From Acidovorax sp. MR-S7 (lineage in GTDB: Bacteria > Pseudomonadota > Gammaproteobacteria > Burkholderiales > Burkholderiaceae_C): a stretch of DNA of 64,000 nucleotides. A program made the position numbers and the translations under genes. Below, one piece after another: positions 36,190-45,986 of this stretch. Below the pieces are notes generated by a model. The model saw only the letters and a list, made by a program, of their open reading frames with translations. It was not told where the DNA came from and did no database searches. Location: NCBI RefSeq assembly GCF_000400995.2, contig NZ_DF238911.1, positions 62,001 through 126,000 on the forward strand. Reading direction: 5' to 3'. How positions within the stretch are numbered: the stretch's first letter is position 1; each line of letters begins with the position of its first letter.

Positions 36190-37341
36190 ATGGATACCTC
36201 TTTCGTTTGGGATGATGGCTTCGTCACGGGCCTGGACGTGGTGGACGTGCAGCACCGCGCGCTGGTGGACCTGTTCAACGAGCTGAGCCACGCGCTGTTC
36301 TCGCCGTCCAGCGGCGGCGAGGCGCTGCTGGCCGACGTCTACGGGCGCCTGCTGGCCTACACCGCCTACCACTTCCGCGAAGAGGAGGAGCTGATGGGGC
36401 GCTGCGGCCTGGACGCGCGCCACATCGAGGGCCACCGCCTGCTGCACCAGCAGTTCGAGGAGCAGGTGCGCATGCTGTGGATGCAGCGCGCCTCCATGGC
36501 GGATGCGGGCACCACGCTGGTGGACTTTCTCACCTCGTGGCTGGGCCTGCACATTCTGGGCATCGACCAGTCGATGGCGCGGCAGATCGCCTCGGTGCAG
36601 GCGGGGCTGAGCGCGGCCGAGGCGTTCGAGCGCGAACGCGAGGCGCACGACAACGGCATCCAGGCGCTGCTCAAGATGATCAGCAAGCTCTACTCCGCGC
36701 TGTCGGTGCAGAACGCGCAGCTCGCCGCCGCCAACCAGCACCTGGAGGAGCGCGTGGCCCAGCGCACGCACGAGCTGGAGGAGGCCAACGAGCGCCTGCG
36801 CACGCTCTCGCGCACCGACGCGCTGCTGGGCATCGCCAACCGCGCGCATTTCAACGAATGGCTGGAGCAGACCTGCGCCCTGGCGCGCCGCGCGCGGCGG
36901 CCCGTGGGGCTGGTGATGATCGACGTGGACTGCTTCAAGCGCTACAACGACCACTACGGCCACCAGCAGGGCGACGCCTGCCTGCAGGCCGTGGCCCGCG
37001 CCGTGGCCGGCTGCGTGCGCCGCGGCACCGACCTGGTGGCGCGCTACGGCGGCGAGGAGCTGGCCGTGGTGCTGCCCGAGACCGACGCGGCCGGCGCGCA
37101 GGCCATGGCCGGGCGCATGGTGCAGGCGGTGCGCGCGCTGGGCATGCCGCACGCCGATTCGCTGGCCGGGCCTAGCGTCAGCATCAGCGCGGGCGTGTGC
37201 AGCCAGGTGCCGCTGCCGGCCGCCGGCGGCGCCAGCGGCTCGGCGGCGCTGATCGCGCGGGCCGATGCGGCGCTCTACGAGGCCAAGCACCAGGGGCGCA
37301 ACCGCTGCGTGGCGGCGGAGGCTGTCGGCGCAGTGCTCTGA
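36190..37341 (+). CDS. Hemerythrin-like diguanylate cyclase
   Basis: A 383-residue protein. Residues 1-130 form a bacteriohemerythrin with the full ligand pattern (VQHRALVDLF, AYHFREEEELM, HIEGHRLLHQQF, LGLHILGID), so a di-iron O2 site is expected. A coiled coil (about 160-205, ALSVQNAQLAAANQHLEERVAQRTHELEEANERL) leads to a GGDEF domain with the active-site GGEEL at 287-291 and the inhibitory I-site RGTD five residues upstream. It should make c-di-GMP under control of oxygen or redox. The ATG at 36190 starts just before the hemerythrin fold. Confidence 0.94.
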   Translation: MDTSFVWDDGFVTGLDVVDVQHRALVDLFNELSHALFSPSSGGEALLADVYGRLLAYTAYHFREEEELMGRCGLDARHIEGHRLLHQQFEEQVRMLWMQRASMADAGTTLVDFLTSWLGLHILGIDQSMARQIASVQAGLSAAEAFEREREAHDNGIQALLKMISKLYSALSVQNAQLAAANQHLEERVAQRTHELEEANERLRTLSRTDALLGIANRAHFNEWLEQTCALARRARRPVGLVMIDVDCFKRYNDHYGHQQGDACLQAVARAVAGCVRRGTDLVARYGGEELAVVLPETDAAGAQAMAGRMVQAVRALGMPHADSLAGPSVSISAGVCSQVPLPAAGGASGSAALIARADAALYEAKHQGRNRCVAAEAVGAVL

Positions 37342-37344
37342 AAA

Positions 37345-37428
37345 CAGGAGCTGCTGGCGCTGGCTGTTTCTAGATTTTCATATGAAATGCGCTGGAACTC
37401 CAATCAGGCAAAGCGCGACTAGCTCCTG
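37345..37428. repeat. Long interrupted palindrome (R13) between convergent genes
   Basis: Ends CAGGAGCT and AGCTCCTG are exact inverted copies, and four bases further in GCGC faces GCGC, so the 84-bp element is symmetric at its edges around a 52-bp AT-rich centre. The block GGAGCTGCTGGCGCT resembles the left block of the dispersed repeat, so it may be a relative. It fills the gap between the cyclase and the esterase gene. Confidence 0.65.
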
Positions 37429-37429
37429 A

Positions 37430-39148
37430 TTACATAGCGGACGAATCGCACGCCGCCAGCCCCTGCGCGAAGCGCGCGGGGTTCAGCAGTGCCACCAGGC
37501 CGCAGCCCAGCGCGCCCTGCCAGTGGAGATAGTCGTGGCCCGTGGCGTGCTCGCGCTGGGTCACCGCGTAGCCCTTGGCGCGCAGCACGTCGCCCAGGTG
37601 GCGGTTGGTCTCCAGGATGCCGTCCTGCCCGCCGCGGGCGCTCTCGTAGCGCCCGGCGTCCAGGTAAAAGCGCACGGCGCGCGGCGGCGCCTCGGCGTAG
37701 GCGCGCATCATGGCGCCGGGCATCTCGCCCGGCGGCGCCCACCAGTACGAGCCCGACAGGCTCAGCACGCGGCCGAACCAGTGCGGCAGCACCAGCCCGG
37801 CATAGGCCGAGGCCAGGCCGCCGTAGCTGGAGCCGGCCACCACGGTGGCCTCGGGCGGCTGCGCCAGGCCTCGCGCGCGCACCCAGGGCATCAGCTCCTC
37901 GCCGAGGAAGCGCGCGAACGCCGGGTTGGGTGGCAGTTCGGCGCCGCGCGCCTCGGGGCTGGGGTTGGCGACGAGCACCACGGCGGTGGGCGGGATCAGG
38001 CCGTCGGCCAGCAGGTTGTCCACGATGCGCGGCGTGGGCACGTCGTCGCGGTAGGCATGGGCGTCGAACAGCACCAGCAGTGCCTGCGGCGGCGCGCCGG
38101 CCGGGCGGTAGAGCCAGACGGTGCGCTGGTTGCCCAGGATGCGGCTGTCCACCACGTGGCGCGTGAGCGTGCCCCGGGCCACGCCCGGGCGCGGGGCCAC
38201 CCAGGGCTGCGCGGGCGCGCCGGGCAGCTCCAGCACGGAAAAGCCCTGGAAGGCGTCCAGCGCGGTGTCGGTGCGCGCGGGGAAGGCGCGCGGGTTCAGC
38301 GGATCGCGCTGCGCGGTGGCCAGGATCATGCGGCGGTTGTCCGTCGCCGTGCCCTGGACCTGCGGCACGTCGGGCGCGAGGCGGTAGGACAGGCGCGCGC
38401 CCAGCGGCATGCGAAAGCTCGTCCACCACACGTCGCTGCCGCCCAGGCGCTGCAGCGGGTCGTGGTCGCCCGAGGGGCTGCCGAACAGGCGCACGCCGCG
38501 CGTGTCCGGCGCGCCGCGCCACAGGAAGGTGACCAGCGCCTCGCGGGCGGAGAGCGGCTCCACCAGCGGCGTGCCCTCGCGCGCGCGCTCGGCCCAGAAG
38601 GCGGCGGTGCCGCCGCCCTCGGCCAGGGTCTGCACCAGCGCGCGCAGGCGCGGGCTCTGCGGCGCGGGCGCGGCGGCGGCCATGTCCGCCGGGGCGAACG
38701 CGCGGCGCAGCACCAGGGAGTAGGCGCCGGCCTGCGCGCCCCCGCGCACCTGCAGCTGCTGCCCCGGCTGCACCTGCCAGGTGAAGCCCTGGGGGCTGCC
38801 GTCCTCGGCGACCAGGCGGCGCAGGTGGCGGCCCTCGGCGGCCAGCAGGTCGAGCACGGCGCCGGGACCGTCGAAGCTGCCCTGCACTACATGGCCCGGC
38901 GGCACGGCGGGCTGCCAGCGCAGGACCTGGCCCGCGCCCAGCGCGCCCGCCTGGGCGGCACCCACGGCAAGCTGCTGACCGGCCGCCGCGGTGGCTGGCA
39001 GGTGGCCCCCCAGCAGCGCGGCCGCCAGCAGCGCGACCAGGCACCAGCCCAGCGGGCGGGTGATGCGGCGAGCGGCGCGCTCCGGGGCGAAGACCAGGGC
39101 GAGGCTGGCGAGCACCAGCGCCAGCGGGACGAGGAGAAGGGCGAGCAT
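37430..39148 (-). CDS. Membrane-anchored enterochelin-esterase-like protein (PPC-Fes_N-esterase D)
   Basis: A 572-residue protein. Two hydrophobic segments at the N-terminus (about 1-20 and 34-52) are followed by a PPC-like beta domain (about 75-145, VVQGSFDGPGAVLDLLAAEG), an enterochelin-esterase N-terminal domain (about 190-290, ALVTFLWRGAPDTRGVRLFGSPSGDHDPLQRLGGSDVWWTSFRMP) and an alpha/beta-hydrolase domain with nucleophile GSSYGG, LDAGRYES and the His in HATGHDYLHW. Fes-type enzymes hydrolyse ferric siderophore esters. The ATG at 39148 is preferred to 39211 because a Fur box covers the latter. Confidence 0.82.
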   Translation of the reverse strand: MLALLLVPLALVLASLALVFAPERAARRITRPLGWCLVALLAAALLGGHLPATAAAGQQLAVGAAQAGALGAGQVLRWQPAVPPGHVVQGSFDGPGAVLDLLAAEGRHLRRLVAEDGSPQGFTWQVQPGQQLQVRGGAQAGAYSLVLRRAFAPADMAAAAPAPQSPRLRALVQTLAEGGGTAAFWAERAREGTPLVEPLSAREALVTFLWRGAPDTRGVRLFGSPSGDHDPLQRLGGSDVWWTSFRMPLGARLSYRLAPDVPQVQGTATDNRRMILATAQRDPLNPRAFPARTDTALDAFQGFSVLELPGAPAQPWVAPRPGVARGTLTRHVVDSRILGNQRTVWLYRPAGAPPQALLVLFDAHAYRDDVPTPRIVDNLLADGLIPPTAVVLVANPSPEARGAELPPNPAFARFLGEELMPWVRARGLAQPPEATVVAGSSYGGLASAYAGLVLPHWFGRVLSLSGSYWWAPPGEMPGAMMRAYAEAPPRAVRFYLDAGRYESARGGQDGILETNRHLGDVLRAKGYAVTQREHATGHDYLHWQGALGCGLVALLNPARFAQGLAACDSSAM

Positions 39149-39187
39149 GGAATGCAAGAGCGGGGGAATAGGCGAACGAATATTATC

Positions 39188-39206
39188 AAGAATCATTCGC
39201 ATTATT
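39188..39206 (-). promoter_or_regulatory. Candidate Fur box
   Basis: Minus-strand AATAATGCGAATGATTCTT agrees with the 19-bp Fur consensus at 13 positions by eye, with clear NAT triplet periodicity. It lies 40 bp upstream of the esterase ATG in the 99-bp gap after the HD-GYP gene. It implies iron repression of the esterase. Confidence 0.65.
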
Positions 39207-39247
39207 GGCATTTCACCCGCTGCTTGCGGGATGCCGGCGCTACCGGC

Positions 39248-40480
39248 TCACCAGGGCTGCGGCGGCAGGTCCGACCACAGCTGGGCGAGGTCGGGGAACT
39301 GCCACGCGTCGGGGTCTTCGCGCGCGGCGATGCGTTCGGCGCAGCCCGGGGCGGACAGGTCCACCAGTTCGGGCACGATGCGCATGCCGGACTTGGTGGA
39401 GAAGAACACCTTCACGCGCGGCGCCACCAGGGTGCCGGGCGACTGCTCCACCACCACGCCCAGGCGCCCCGAGGCCAGGCGCACCAGCGAGCCCACGGGG
39501 TAGATGCCGATGGTCTTCACGAAGGCCTGGAACAGCCGGCCGTCGAGGTGGCCGCGCGTCCACTCGGCCATGCGGCGCAGGGCCTCGGACGGGTCCCAGC
39601 CGCGCTTGTACGGGCGGTCGGAGGTGATGGCGTCGTACACGTCGCAGATGGCCGCCATGCGCGCGAGCTGGCCGATGCGCTCGCCCGGCAGGCGGTGGGG
39701 GTAGCCTGTGCCGTCCATCTTCTCGTGGTGGTGCAGGCAGGCGTCGAGCACCCCCGCGGGCTGGCCGCTGCCCTGCAGCATGGCGTGGCCGGCCACGGGG
39801 TGGCTTTGCACCGTGGTGAATTCCTCGGCGGTGAGCTTGCCCGGCTTGTTGAGCACGGCCAGCGGCACGGCGGCCTTGCCCAGGTCGTGCAGCAGGCCCG
39901 CCTGGCCGGCCTGGTGCGTGGCCGCGTCGTCCATGCCGAGCTGGCGCGCCAGCGCCACCATGAGCGCGCACACGGCCACGGAGTGCATGTAGGTGTATTC
40001 GTCTGCCGTCTTGAGCCGCGCCAGGCTGATGAGCGCGCCGGGGTTGCGCGTGACCGAGTGCGAGATCGCGTGCACCAGCCCCTCGGTGCCGGCCACGTCC
40101 ACCGCGCGGCCCATGCGCGCCTCGCTGAACATCGAGGCCATGGCCTGCTTGGCGTTGCCGCAGATGGTGGCGGCGCGGCGCAGCTCCTGTTCCATGGGGG
40201 CGGACTCGGGCGCGGGCGTGCGGGGCGGCTCCTGCGGGGCCGGGGGCGCGCCGGGCACGGGGTGCCGTGGCACCGCGGCCGCTGCGCCCGCGGGCACGTC
40301 CAGGCCCCGGGCGATGTCGATCCAGACCTCCTGGATGCGCGTGGCGCGGATGCGCGCCAGGTCCTCGGGGTCTTCGAGCAGGAAGCGCTTGCGCCAGAAG
40401 GGGTGCTCGATCCACGCCCCGCAGAACTCGTGCAGGTACATGCCCAGGGTGAGGTGCCGTACGGGGATGCGCTTGAGCAT
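39248..40480 (-). CDS. DUF3391 / HD-GYP cyclic-di-GMP phosphodiesterase
   Basis: A 410-residue protein. The N-terminal DUF3391 (about 1-60, [37 protein letters not shown]) is followed by a Pro/Ala linker and an HD-GYP domain with HD at 198-199 and [11 protein letters not shown] at 251-261, the residues needed for metal and c-di-GMP binding. A C-terminal [21 protein letters not shown] segment is usual in this subfamily. It should degrade c-di-GMP. Divergent from recG with 57 bp between. Confidence 0.93.
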   Translation of the reverse strand: MLKRIPVRHLTLGMYLHEFCGAWIEHPFWRKRFLLEDPEDLARIRATRIQEVWIDIARGLDVPAGAAAAVPRHPVPGAPPAPQEPPRTPAPESAPMEQELRRAATICGNAKQAMASMFSEARMGRAVDVAGTEGLVHAISHSVTRNPGALISLARLKTADEYTYMHSVAVCALMVALARQLGMDDAATHQAGQAGLLHDLGKAAVPLAVLNKPGKLTAEEFTTVQSHPVAGHAMLQGSGQPAGVLDACLHHHEKMDGTGYPHRLPGERIGQLARMAAICDVYDAITSDRPYKRGWDPSEALRRMAEWTRGHLDGRLFQAFVKTIGIYPVGSLVRLASGRLGVVVEQSPGTLVAPRVKVFFSTKSGMRIVPELVDLSAPGCAERIAAREDPDAWQFPDLAQLWSDLPPQPW

Positions 40481-40537
40481 GGCGGGAAACGGAGTCTCCA
40501 GAGAGTTGGCGGTAACCGGACATGGTAGCCTTTTCGC

Positions 40538-42646
40538 GTGCCCCGTCCGAACCCTTCTTCCTCCGGCCCTGCCGCTTCGCCCGCCCGGCAAGCCCTCGTC
40601 AAGCTGGGCCTCACGCGCGACATCGACCTGGCCCTGCACCTGCCGCTGCGCTACGAGGACGAGACGCGCATCACCCCCATCAAGAGCGCCCGCGACGGCA
40701 GCACGGTGCAGATCGAGGGCGAGGTGACCGCCAGCGAAATCCAGATGCGCCCGCGCCGCCAGCTCGTGGTGACGCTGGACGACGGCTCGGGCACCTGCGA
40801 GCTGCGCTTCTTCAGCTTCTACCCCTCGCACCAGAAGACCCTGGCCGTGGGCACGCGCGTGCGCGCGCGCGGCGAGATCAAGGGCGGCTTCTGGGGCCGG
40901 CAGATGCTGCACCCGGCGTTCCGCAAGGCCGAGGGAGAGCTGCCCGCCGCGCTCACGCCCGTCTACCCCACGGTGGCGCAGCTGCCGCAGGCCTACCTGC
41001 GCCGCGCCATTGCCAGCGCGCTCACACGCGTGGACCTGCCCGAGACGCTGCCGCCGGGCCTGGAGCCGCCCCTGGCGCGCTTCGATCGCCAAAATGGCCT
41101 CCAGCGCCCATGGAGCCTGCGCGAGGCGCTCTTCTTTTTGCACCACCCCGCGCCCGACGTGGCCCTGGCAACGCTGGAGGACCACAGCCACCCCGCCTGG
41201 CAGCGCCTTAAGGCCGAGGAGCTGCTGGCGCAGCAGCTCTCGCAGCTGACCGCGAAGCGCGCGCGCGACCGGCTGCGCGCGCCGCAACTGCGTGCTGCGG
41301 GCGAAACCGCACTGCATGAACAGCTGCTCGCCGCACTGCCCTTCCAGCTCACCGCCGCGCAGCGCAGCGTGGGCGAGGAGATCGCGCGCGACATCGCCGC
41401 CAGCCGCCCCATGCACCGGCTGCTGCAGGGCGACGTGGGCTCGGGCAAGACGGTGGTCGCCGCGCTGGCCGCCGCCGTCTGCATGGATGCCGGCTGGCAG
41501 TGCGCGCTCATGGCGCCCACGGAAATATTGGCCGAGCAGCACTTCGCCAAGCTCATCGGCTGGCTGGAGCCGTTGCTGGCCGCGCGTGACAAGCGCGTCG
41601 CGTGGCTCGCGGGCGGGCAGAAGAAGAAGGAGCGCGCCGCCATGCTGGAGGCCGTGGCCAGCGGCGAAGCCGCGCTGGTCGTCGGCACGCACGCCGTCAT
41701 CCAGGAGCAGGTGCGCTTCCACAACCTCGCGCTCGCGGTGGTGGACGAGCAGCACCGCTTCGGCGTCGCGCAGCGGCTGGAGCTGCGCAAGAAGCTCGCC
41801 CACCTGGGCCTGGAGCCGCACATGCTGATGATGAGCGCCACGCCCATCCCGCGCACGCTGGCGATGACCTACTACGCCGACCTCGACGTCTCCACCATCG
41901 ACGAGCTGCCGCCGGGCCGCACGCCCATCGTCACCAAGCTCATCGCCGACAGCCGCAAGGACGAGGTGGTCGAGCGCATCGGCGCCCAGGTGGCGGCGGG
42001 GCGGCAGGTCTATTGGGTGTGCCCGCTGATCGAGGAGAGCGCGGCGCTGGACCTGTCCAACGCCACGGCCACACACGTGGAGTTGAGCGAGGCGTTACCG
42101 GGCGTGTCCGTCGGCCTGCTGCATTCGCGCATGCCTGCGGCCGAGAAGAAGGCGGTGATGGAGGAATTCAAGAGCGGGCGCATGGGCGTGCTGGTCAGCA
42201 CCACGGTGATCGAGGTGGGCGTGGACGTGCCCAACGCCTCGCTCATGGTCATCGAGCACGCCGAGCGCTTCGGCCTCTCGCAGCTGCACCAGCTGCGCGG
42301 GCGCGTGGGGCGCGGCGCGGCCGCGTCGGCCTGCGTGCTTCTCTATTCCACGGGCGACAGCGGCCGCCTGGGCGAGACCGCGCGCGACCGGCTCAAGGCC
42401 ATGGCCGAGACGACGGACGGCTTCGAGATCGCCCGGCGCGACCTGGAGATCCGCGGGCCGGGCGAATTCCTGGGCGCGCGCCAGTCGGGCGACGCGCTGC
42501 TGCGCTTCGCCGACCTGGCCACCGACACGCTGCTCCTCGCCTGGGCGCGCGAGACGGCGCCGCGCATGCTCGACGGCCACCCGCAGCTCGCCGCGCGCCA
42601 CGTGGAGCGCTGGCTGGGCGGCAAGGCCGACTATCTCAAGGCATGA
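40538..42646 (+). CDS. recG: ATP-dependent DNA helicase RecG
   Basis: A 702-residue helicase that remodels stalled forks and branched DNA. The wedge/OB domain (about 58-135: [43 protein letters not shown]) precedes superfamily 2 motifs: Walker [12 protein letters not shown] (about 297-307), DEQH box [39 protein letters not shown], and QLRGRVGRG. The GTG start at 40538 follows the divergent HD-GYP gene closely; an ATG at 40522 is out of frame. Confidence 0.95.
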   Translation: MPRPNPSSSGPAASPARQALVKLGLTRDIDLALHLPLRYEDETRITPIKSARDGSTVQIEGEVTASEIQMRPRRQLVVTLDDGSGTCELRFFSFYPSHQKTLAVGTRVRARGEIKGGFWGRQMLHPAFRKAEGELPAALTPVYPTVAQLPQAYLRRAIASALTRVDLPETLPPGLEPPLARFDRQNGLQRPWSLREALFFLHHPAPDVALATLEDHSHPAWQRLKAEELLAQQLSQLTAKRARDRLRAPQLRAAGETALHEQLLAALPFQLTAAQRSVGEEIARDIAASRPMHRLLQGDVGSGKTVVAALAAAVCMDAGWQCALMAPTEILAEQHFAKLIGWLEPLLAARDKRVAWLAGGQKKKERAAMLEAVASGEAALVVGTHAVIQEQVRFHNLALAVVDEQHRFGVAQRLELRKKLAHLGLEPHMLMMSATPIPRTLAMTYYADLDVSTIDELPPGRTPIVTKLIADSRKDEVVERIGAQVAAGRQVYWVCPLIEESAALDLSNATATHVELSEALPGVSVGLLHSRMPAAEKKAVMEEFKSGRMGVLVSTTVIEVGVDVPNASLMVIEHAERFGLSQLHQLRGRVGRGAAASACVLLYSTGDSGRLGETARDRLKAMAETTDGFEIARRDLEIRGPGEFLGARQSGDALLRFADLATDTLLLAWARETAPRMLDGHPQLAARHVERWLGGKADYLKA

Positions 42647-42692
42647 CCGGGCGCGGCACACGGCGCGCGCGGCGGTGGGACAATGGGCCGGC

Positions 42693-42725
42693 TGCACAAA
42701 AATGCACGAACTGCACACCCTGCAT
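42693..42725 (+). promoter_or_regulatory. Four TGCAC/TGCAT direct repeats upstream of oxyR
   Basis: TGCA(C/T) begins at 42693, 42703, 42712 and 42721, a 9-10 bp period (about one helical turn), and once more at 42756. This is a candidate multimeric protein-binding site in the 155-bp recG-oxyR gap. Confidence 0.5.
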
Positions 42726-42759
42726 GAGCGCGGCGGCTTTTCAGAATGCCTGCAGTGCA

Positions 42760-42783
42760 CTATGGTGTCGCCTTGCGCCATAG
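42760..42783. promoter_or_regulatory. Inverted repeat CTATGG-N12-CCATAG before oxyR
   Basis: A perfect 6-bp inverted repeat ending 18 bp before the oxyR ATG. CTAT and ATAG are the half-site tetramers of OxyR sites, though the spacing differs from the E. coli consensus. Autoregulation by OxyR is plausible. Confidence 0.5.
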
Positions 42784-42801
42784 CCGGCTCCTCTTGCACA
42801 C

Positions 42802-43767
42802 ATGACACTTACCGAACTCAAATACATCGTCGCCGTCGCGCGTGAGAAGCACTTCGGCCGTGCCGCGGACGCGTGCTACGTCTCGCAGCCCACGCTGTCC
42901 GTGGCCGTGAAGAAGCTGGAGGACGAGCTGGAGGTCAAGCTCTTCGAGCGCAGCGCGAGCGATGTCTCCGTCACCCCGCTGGGCGAGGAGATCGTGCGCC
43001 AGGCGCAGAGCGTGCTGGAGCAGGCCGCTGCCATCAAGGAGATCGCCAAGCGCGGCAAGGACCCGCTGGCCGGTGCGCTCACGCTGGGCGTGATCTACAC
43101 CGTGGGCCCCTACCTGCTGCCCGAGCTGGTGCGCCACGCCATCGCGCGCACGCCGCAGATGCCGCTGATGCTGCAGGAGAACTTCACCGCGCGCCTGCTG
43201 GAGATGCTGCGCACCGGCGAGATCGACTGCGCCATCATGGCCGAGCCCTTCCCCGACACCGGCCTGGCCGTGGCGCCGCTGTACGACGAGCCCTTCATGG
43301 CCGCCGTGCCCAGCAGCCACCCGCTGGCCGCGCGCGCCTCCGTCTCCGCCACCGAACTCAAGAACGAGACCATGCTGCTGCTCGGCGCGGGCCACTGCTT
43401 CCGCGACCACGTGCTCGAGGTCTGCCCCGAGTTCGCGCGCTACGCGAGCAACGCCGAGGGCATCCGCCGCACCTTCGAGGGCTCGTCGCTGGAGACCATC
43501 AAGCACATGGTCTCGGCCGGCATGGGCGTCACGCTGGTGCCGCGCCTGTCGGTGCCGCGCGACGCGCTGCACGCCGGCGCGCGCCGGCGCAAGAGCGACG
43601 ACGCCCCCATCCGCTACCTTCCCATCGTCGAGGACGACGGCAGCGCCCCCCCGAAGCGCCGCGTGGTGCTGGCCTGGCGGCGCAGCTTCACGCGCTACGA
43701 AGCCATCGCAGCGCTGCGCAATGCGGTCTATGCTTGCGAGCTGCCGGGCGTCACGCGCCTGTCGTAA
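42802..43767 (+). CDS. oxyR: Hydrogen peroxide sensor / LysR regulator OxyR
   Basis: A 321-residue LTTR. The HTH is at about 3-60 ([41 protein letters not shown]). The redox pair is intact at Cys199 and Cys208 in [19 protein letters not shown], the same numbering as in E. coli OxyR, so peroxide should form the activating disulfide. It lies between recG and dps, a usual target of OxyR. Confidence 0.96.
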   Translation: MTLTELKYIVAVAREKHFGRAADACYVSQPTLSVAVKKLEDELEVKLFERSASDVSVTPLGEEIVRQAQSVLEQAAAIKEIAKRGKDPLAGALTLGVIYTVGPYLLPELVRHAIARTPQMPLMLQENFTARLLEMLRTGEIDCAIMAEPFPDTGLAVAPLYDEPFMAAVPSSHPLAARASVSATELKNETMLLLGAGHCFRDHVLEVCPEFARYASNAEGIRRTFEGSSLETIKHMVSAGMGVTLVPRLSVPRDALHAGARRRKSDDAPIRYLPIVEDDGSAPPKRRVVLAWRRSFTRYEAIAALRNAVYACELPGVTRLS

Positions 43768-43799
43768 GCTTTCGCCGTTGTTCAACAGGAGGAAACACC

Positions 43800-44318
43800 A
43801 TGGCCAAATCCCCGAGCAAATCCGCCACCGCCAAGACCGGCGTGCCGCGCATCAACATTGGCATCAGCGAAAAGGACCGCGCCGCCATCGCGCAGGGCCT
43901 GTCGCGCCTGCTGGCCGACACCTACACGCTGTACCTGACCACGCACAACTTCCACTGGAACGTGACGGGCCCGATGTTCAACTCGCTGCACGCCATGTTC
44001 ATGGAGCAGTACACCGAGCTGTGGAACGCCGTGGACCCGGTGGCCGAGCGCATCCGCTCGCTGGGCCACCACGCGCCCGGCTCCTACGCCGAATTCGGCA
44101 AGCTCACCTCGCTGGCCGACGTGCCCACCACGCCGCCCGCGGCGCTGGAGATGGTGCGCATCCTCGTCGAAGGCCACGAGGCCGTGGCCCGCACTGCGCG
44201 CGAGCTCTTCCCCCTGGCAGACAAGGCCAGCGACGAGCCCACGGCCGACCTGCTCACCCAGCGCCTCACGGTGCACGAGCAGACGGCATGGATGCTGCGC
44301 TCGCTGCTTGAAGCGTGA
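43800..44318 (+). CDS. dps: Dps-type ferritin-like DNA protection protein
   Basis: A 172-residue Dps. Ferroxidase-site residues are in [43 protein letters not shown] (His, His, Glu, Asp, Glu pattern); a Lys/Ser-rich N-terminal tail ([14 protein letters not shown]) could contact DNA. Dps oxidises Fe(II) with H2O2 and stores the iron. The start has a strong AGGAGG ribosome site. It lies 32 bp after oxyR and may also have its own promoter in that gap. Confidence 0.94.
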   Translation: MAKSPSKSATAKTGVPRINIGISEKDRAAIAQGLSRLLADTYTLYLTTHNFHWNVTGPMFNSLHAMFMEQYTELWNAVDPVAERIRSLGHHAPGSYAEFGKLTSLADVPTTPPAALEMVRILVEGHEAVARTARELFPLADKASDEPTADLLTQRLTVHEQTAWMLRSLLEA

Positions 44319-44336
44319 TGGGAGCGCCCGCTCCGC

Positions 44337-45107
44337 ATGTCCTGGATTGAAGCGCATGCGGCCCCCGCGGGGCTGCTGCTCGTGATGGCCGCCCTGGGCG
44401 GCCTTTTTTTCTACCTGCGCCGCGCGCCCGCGCAGGCCGCACCCTCCGATGCCGCCCTGCCGCCCGCCGCGTGGCACGCGCTGGCGCTGGCCGGACTGCT
44501 GGCCGCGCTGGGCCTGGCGGTGCTCGCGTGCGACATGCTCTGCCTCACCGCACCCGGCTGCGCCGAGGGCGCGCACTGGCACGCGATGGACCTGGCCGTG
44601 CAGCAGTGGTTCGCGCACCACCGGCCGCCCGCGTGGCTCGGGCCCGTCGCGGCCTTCACGCACCTGGGCCACGTGGGCTGGACGGCGGCGCTCTCGGTGG
44701 CCGTGCTGCTGTGGCTCCTGTGGCGCCGCGAGGGCCTGCGCGCGGGCGCGTGGCTGCTGGGCACGGCGGGCGTGGGGCTGTGGATCCGCGCCATCAAGGG
44801 CTTCGTCGCCCGCCCGCGGCCCGAGGCCGGCTGGGTGTCCGAAGGCGACTACAGCTTCCCGAGCGGCCACAGCGCGGGCACGCTGGTGCTCTACGGCATG
44901 CTGGCCTGGCTGCTCGCGGGCGGCCTGCCCCGGCACTGGCGCGCGGCGGTCTGGGGCGTGGCGCTGGCCCTGGGCCTGGCCATCGGCGCCAGCCGCGTGA
45001 TGCTGCGCGTGCATTTCGCGAGCGACGTGCTCGCGGGCTGGCTGCTCGGGCTGGCGTGGCTGGCGCTCGTCGTCTGCACGGCGGAATGGGCCAGGGCGCG
45101 GCGGTAG
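44337..45107 (+). CDS. PAP2-family membrane phosphatase
   Basis: A 256-residue protein with about six hydrophobic segments and the three phosphatase motifs: KGFVARPRP, YSFPSGHSAGT and SRVMLRVHFASDVLAGW. It probably dephosphorylates a lipid phosphate such as undecaprenyl diphosphate, phosphatidate or phosphatidylglycerophosphate. It sits between dps and ubiA and ends 9 bp before ubiA. Confidence 0.9.
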   Translation: MSWIEAHAAPAGLLLVMAALGGLFFYLRRAPAQAAPSDAALPPAAWHALALAGLLAALGLAVLACDMLCLTAPGCAEGAHWHAMDLAVQQWFAHHRPPAWLGPVAAFTHLGHVGWTAALSVAVLLWLLWRREGLRAGAWLLGTAGVGLWIRAIKGFVARPRPEAGWVSEGDYSFPSGHSAGTLVLYGMLAWLLAGGLPRHWRAAVWGVALALGLAIGASRVMLRVHFASDVLAGWLLGLAWLALVVCTAEWARARR

Positions 45108-45116
45108 GATCCGGCC

Positions 45117-45986
45117 ATGTCTTCTTCGCGCAGCCGCCTGTCCCTGTACCTCGACCTGATCCGCTTCGACCGCCCCGCAGGCTGGCTGGTGCTGGTGTGG
45201 CCCACGCTGGTGGCGCTGTGGGTGGCGGCGGACGGCTTTCCGGGCTGGCATTTGCTCGCGGTGTTCGTGGCGGGCACGGTGCTCATGAGGAGCGCGGGCT
45301 GCTGCATCAACGACATCGCCGACCGCGACTTCGACCGCCACGTCAAGCGCACCGCGCACCGCCCCATCACGAGCGGCCAGGTCGGCGTGAAGGAGGCGGC
45401 GCTGCTCGGCGCGGCGCTGGCGCTGGTCTCCTTCGGCCTGGTGCTCACCACGCGCTGGCAGGCCGTGGCCTGGTCGGTGCCCGCGGTGCTGTTCACCATC
45501 CTCTACCCGTTCACCAAGCGCTTCTTCGCCATGCCGCAGGCCTTCCTGGGGCTGGCGTTCAACTTCGGCATCGTCATCGCCTTCGCGGCCGTGCGCGGCG
45601 AGGTGACCGCCACCGCCTGGGTGCTGTGGCTGGCCAACCTGTTCCTGGTGCTGGCCTACGACACCGAATACGCCATGGTGGACCGCGACGACGACCTGAA
45701 GATCGGCATGAAGACCTCGGCCATCACGCTGGGGCGCTTCGACGTGGCGGGCGTCATGCTGTGCTTCGTGCTCTGCCTGGCGCTCACGGCCTGGGTGCTG
45801 TGGCCGCGCGTGGGCGGCTGGCCCTTCGCGCTGGGGCTGGCCGCTGCCGCCGCGCAAGTGGCGTGGCACTACACGCTGATCCGGGGGCGCACGCGCGAAG
45901 GCTGCTTCACCGCCTTCAGCAAGAGCCACTGGATCGGCGCGGCGCTGTTCGCGGGCGTGGCGCTCGGGTATTTGCTGCGCTATTGA
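45117..45986 (+). CDS. ubiA: 4-hydroxybenzoate polyprenyltransferase
   Basis: A 289-residue membrane enzyme attaching the polyprenyl chain to 4-hydroxybenzoate in ubiquinone synthesis. The two Asp-rich motifs are [22 protein letters not shown] (about 62-83) and [24 protein letters not shown] (about 179-202); the rest is hydrophobic with about eight spans. The stop codon is the TGA of the TGATAG block of repeat R10. Confidence 0.95.
   Translation: MSSSRSRLSLYLDLIRFDRPAGWLVLVWPTLVALWVAADGFPGWHLLAVFVAGTVLMRSAGCCINDIADRDFDRHVKRTAHRPITSGQVGVKEAALLGAALALVSFGLVLTTRWQAVAWSVPAVLFTILYPFTKRFFAMPQAFLGLAFNFGIVIAFAAVRGEVTATAWVLWLANLFLVLAYDTEYAMVDRDDDLKIGMKTSAITLGRFDVAGVMLCFVLCLALTAWVLWPRVGGWPFALGLAAAAAQVAWHYTLIRGRTREGCFTAFSKSHWIGAALFAGVALGYLLRY

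Noticed and set aside
37345-37428. Interpreting the palindrome as an insertion sequence
   Set aside because: It is 84 bp, encodes nothing, and no transposase or target duplication was seen.
39149-39211. Longer start of the esterase gene at 39211
   Set aside because: It would place the Fur box inside the coding sequence and adds residues before the natural hydrophobic N-terminus.
41091-41141. A further repeat-like stretch inside recG (AAAATGGCCTCCAGCGC ... CTCTTCTTTTTG)
   Set aside because: The left part matches the repeat edge, but the arms do not pair and the encoded [11 protein letters not shown] is a normal RecG segment, so the resemblance may be partly chance.
42760-42783. A standard E. 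coli-type OxyR binding site
   Set aside because: CTAT and ATAG are present but the spacing does not match the ATAG-N7-CTAT consensus, so only a general inverted repeat is claimed.
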